DNA of 64,000 bases, taken from contig OY744611.1 in assembly GCA_963556255.1 (NCBI GenBank), positions 32,940,603-33,004,602 on the forward strand. The letters run 5' to 3'. The notes beneath the pieces are model-generated. The model was not told the origin of the DNA, searched no databases, and was given only the letters and a program-made list of their open reading frames with translations. Below are positions 61,191 through 64,000 of this stretch, one piece after another (the first letter of the stretch is position 1; each line of letters starts with the position of its first letter). Origin of the DNA: Allolobophora icterica (lineage: Eukaryota > Annelida > Clitellata > Crassiclitellata > Lumbricidae). The position numbers were made by a program, and so were the translations under genes.

Positions 61191-61966
61191 ATTAACCATT
61201 AAGCAACAATAAATGCAGCATGCCAGCCAGAAACACGTATGGCTGCCTGACTTGTCAACAGCAAATTACGCTGATGCATGCATGTGTATATGCATTATGA
61301 TTACGTTTGCTGGCTAACTGGAACTAATATAAAATAAGTAAGACTAGTTTACTCCACTTAAAAACTATCAGTAAGGATTTTAGATAGAATAAAATTTTAC
61401 ATAAAACTATATGGTAGGCATATAGGAAATGTGAAATGCCCAAAACTTTTCTGTCACAAAAAGGCAAGTCAAGACTCACTATTTTACTCTAGCCATTGCA
61501 TGACTCTGTTTTGACCCCAAACGAAATGTCATCCATGCATCAAATTCAGAGTTTGGCTTGCGTAGTAAGTGCGTAGTAAGTGCTTGAAATAAAATCAAAT
61601 ACAGTAAAGTAAATGTATACCTTACATAAGCATTGTGATTGTAATTAGTAACTTCTATTGCGCCGGTGTCTAATGCACAAGGCATCAACCAATGACACAC
61701 CAAAACCAAGCCGTAATCAGGTCAATATTCAGAAGATCAGCCCGTAGTTCACCTTACATATGTAGCATCACTTCAGGTTCCGTCTCTTTGTGTGTCTGAG
61801 TTTATGGCTCTGTTTGTTGTTTGTTTGTTTGCTAGTTTGCTTCTCTGTCTGTCGGTGTTTTTCCGTTACTTCGTGTGTCCGTTGTTTACTGCCAGAGCTC
61901 TTGAGCTGAGAGGGTGCTGAGATGTTGAGTCACTGGGTCATAATGAGTCCAGATGCAGTTACGGTT

Positions 61967-61980
61967 GTTTCCATGGAAAC
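61967..61980. promoter_or_regulatory. Perfect palindromic RFX X-box
   Basis: GTTTCCATGGAAAC is a perfect 14-bp palindrome that fits the RFX X-box consensus (GTNRCC/N-RGYAAC type). RFX factors control cilium genes. The surrounding DNA is locally GC-rich (GGGCGCGACC..GGCGCCCGC), which would suit a promoter. No gene start is recognised next to it. Confidence 0.45.
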
Positions 61981-62499
61981 TGCCGATGCCATCTGTCGAC
62001 TTAACAGGGCGCGACCAAGCGGCGCCCGCAGTTGATGCAAGTAATTATATAGCTCCTGTTTAAGCCATGTGTCTCATGAAAACTGAGCAGGATAGCTGAT
62101 GATCATCATAGTATTGGCTGGTGTCACTGCTGAAGGCTGCTTTGGGTACTCAATAGAGAAACTTTACTGGACACCTTTTAAAAAAAAGTGAATGCATTTG
62201 AAATAAGATTGTGTGGAGTGAAGTACACCAGAAAGTAACAAAACTTAATTTGGGTGGTGCCAGTCCAAAGCCTGGATGAAGGATGAGGTTGATGCTAATT
62301 ATCTTCGTTATGATGTCTATACCAGGAGCTCGTTATACCAGTATCTTAACAAGGGATGTCTAATAACAACACTGAAACCGTTTTATAGTGAGGTTGTTTG
62401 TGACTGAACATATTTTACGATCTGTGTACTGGCGTTCTAGTGAACCATGTTATGAGTCTTTGGTGTAGTTTGATTTTATGACTTGTTTGTTTCTTGGGG

Positions 62500-62725
62500 T
62501 GCTCCATAGTGTAGTGGTTAACGCACTGGACTGTCAATCTAGAGATCGGGGAATGGGGTGGGTTCAAATCCCTGCCTGGGCAGAAATTTGGTTCGAGATT
62601 TCTGCTCCACGTGCACCCCTAGCCAACTCAGCTATACGAGTACACTGACTGTACACTGTCGGTGGGAAGATAAGACGGCGAGGGAGAGGACTGGCCACCC
62701 GCCCTCATATGCGGAGGCTAAGAAA
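62500..62725 (+). mobile_element. tRNA-derived SINE
   Basis: TAGTGTAGTGGTTAACGCAC is an A-box-like head and GGGTTCAAATCCC a clear B box about 45 bp on. The intervening arm is too long for a functional tRNA. A body with GAGGGAGAGGACTGGCCACC follows, like GTACTGGCCACTCGCCCTC at 45775, so the two are one family. Confidence 0.75.
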
Positions 62726-63760
62726 ATGAAGTTGCTAACATTTCATACCCATGGTTGCATCAGGGCTAGCTTAAGGGACTACTCTTCTTATTCTTCTTGT
62801 TTCTGCATTGCTGAGTTTTTGCAGTCTTGAGATTCTTGCAATTTTCAGTGTGAGCTCCTGAACTCATTTCTCTAATTACCTTTGAAATGAGAGAGTGAGC
62901 CTTGTAATAGTTGAACGACTTAATGGCTTTTGGCTTCTTCACATTTAACCCTTTGTAGTACTCTTGTGACTCTTGCAGTTTTTCCTGGCTAACTCATTTA
63001 ATCCCGGATGTATTTATTGGTGTTTGGGGATTGCTGATACGATGCTGGTTGAGTATGGAGGGCAGTTAAGCACCGTCTATAATATTCTAATTACATGCCA
63101 AAACGTTTCCTTAGTTCGTTGAGAAAAAGATATTCGACAACAAGATAATCACTGAGGTAACTTTTTCAAAATAGGAGTTTACATTAATGTGGAAATAGCA
63201 TACAGCCCTTGTTTCGTTAAATGTATGAAAAACATTGGAATTAGCTCAAGAATTTGTCATTCATTGCCTGAAACTGCATGGTCTTGTTTTGAATGAATGA
63301 CTTGTGTTGCCTTGTGTGGTCATTCATTGCCTGAAACTGGTCTGGTTTTGAATGCATGACTGGTGCTGCCTTGTGCCACCAATAACAGTGATTGGGAGTT
63401 TGGTCTTGGACTGAGGTAACTTCAGGTAACGTCGTCACGTAGGATAGAAATAATTTAAGATAATCCTCTGTGAACGGCTGTCCATAATTTAGCCTCTTAG
63501 CAGTCGTATACATGACGGCAGCCGACACAGGCGTGGGCTACATTCAGGAGATATACATTGAAAGCTTTTTAGATGTAGGCATTCATTTTCAATTGATGTA
63601 TAATTGTATATATTAATTAATATGCATTATTCAATAAATGCATATGGAACATTGCTGTAGAGGTCAATATATTAGATTTTTAGACCTTTCTAATTTTTCA
63701 GGTAAAATAAGATTATATGTACTCGTTGTATAGTTTTGTATACTTCTTTTGACAGTTGGG
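62726..63760. other. No recognised gene
   Basis: A 22-bp-type direct repeat, CATTCATTGCCTGAAACTG, occurs twice (about 63260 and 63321). A minus-strand open frame at 63241-63528 runs across it and has no recognisable domain. Confidence 0.35.
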
Positions 63761-63764
63761 GTGT

Positions 63765-63905
63765 GCACGTTCATCTAGTGGTTAGCATGGTGGACTATCC
63801 GGTGTCCACCCAGAAGTCAGAGGTTCATATCCCCACGTGAACAGAAAGATATTTCCGCCCCACTAACCTGCCCTAGCAAATCCAGATATAATATGAGTAC
63901 CTTGA
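63765..63905 (+). mobile_element. tRNA-like SINE head
   Basis: TCTAGTGGTTAGCATGGTGG and AGAGGTTCATATCCCC form an A box/B box pair. The spacing and the broken acceptor arm argue against a real tRNA gene. Confidence 0.55.
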
Positions 63906-64000
63906 CATGCACTGTCGTTAGGAAACTCGTTTTCTGCATGATTGATTGTGCCAGTGTAAAAACGTGGGTGCCAGTGTAAAAACGTGGATACAGAAGATCG

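Noticed and set aside
63241..63528. 95-residue minus-strand frame
   Set aside because: It runs across a local direct repeat (QAMND appears twice) and shows no known motif.

Overview
The window is intron-rich nuclear DNA of an animal. It carries an axonemal dynein subunit gene (motile cilia), a metazoan-type TFIID subunit gene, a ribosomal protein gene split into many exons, LINE relics, tRNA-like SINEs, and a large number of small DNA transposons. I cannot place the species from sequence alone. A marine invertebrate is my inference from the ciliary gene and the repeat style. The ribosomal protein gene is unusually divergent.

Region 1 (about 0.4-9.7 kb, plus strand): a gene for an unrecognised nuclear-type protein. 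It has a coiled-coil-like segment, a long acidic and low-complexity exon, a CxxC...CxxC segment assembled across an intron, and two C-terminal Myb-like domains that resemble the telobox Myb of telomere-repeat-binding factors, each on its own 255-nt exon. The 5' end is uncertain. Region 2 (11.6-16.6 kb, minus strand): TAF8, six coding exons. Region 3 (17.3-22.5 kb, plus strand): DNALI1, six coding exons, head-to-head with TAF8 across a 716-bp shared promoter interval. Region 4 (24.5-32.1 kb, plus strand): an RPSA (40S ribosomal protein SA) gene with six coding exons, a divergent body and a long C-terminal EWG-repeat tail. I chained all four genes by GT-AG sites with matching phase.

From about 33 kb to the end I find no gene I can name. 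This half holds transposable elements, satellites, microsatellites and SINEs. The most striking structural theme of the window is hAT-like insertions. At least fourteen elements or MITEs have recognisable terminal inverted repeats, many starting CA-x-GGGCG, and 8-bp target duplications that I could read directly. They include a BED-finger hAT in an RPSA intron and a ZMYM/TTF-type hAT that itself carries a nested insertion. There are also a Mutator-like element with a 9-bp duplication, a foldback element with 95-bp arms, a 20-bp satellite and a perfect 14-bp RFX X-box palindrome near 62 kb.

The named genes belong to separate basic processes (transcription initiation, ciliary motility, translation). 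Apart from the TAF8/DNALI1 shared promoter interval, nothing suggests that they act together.
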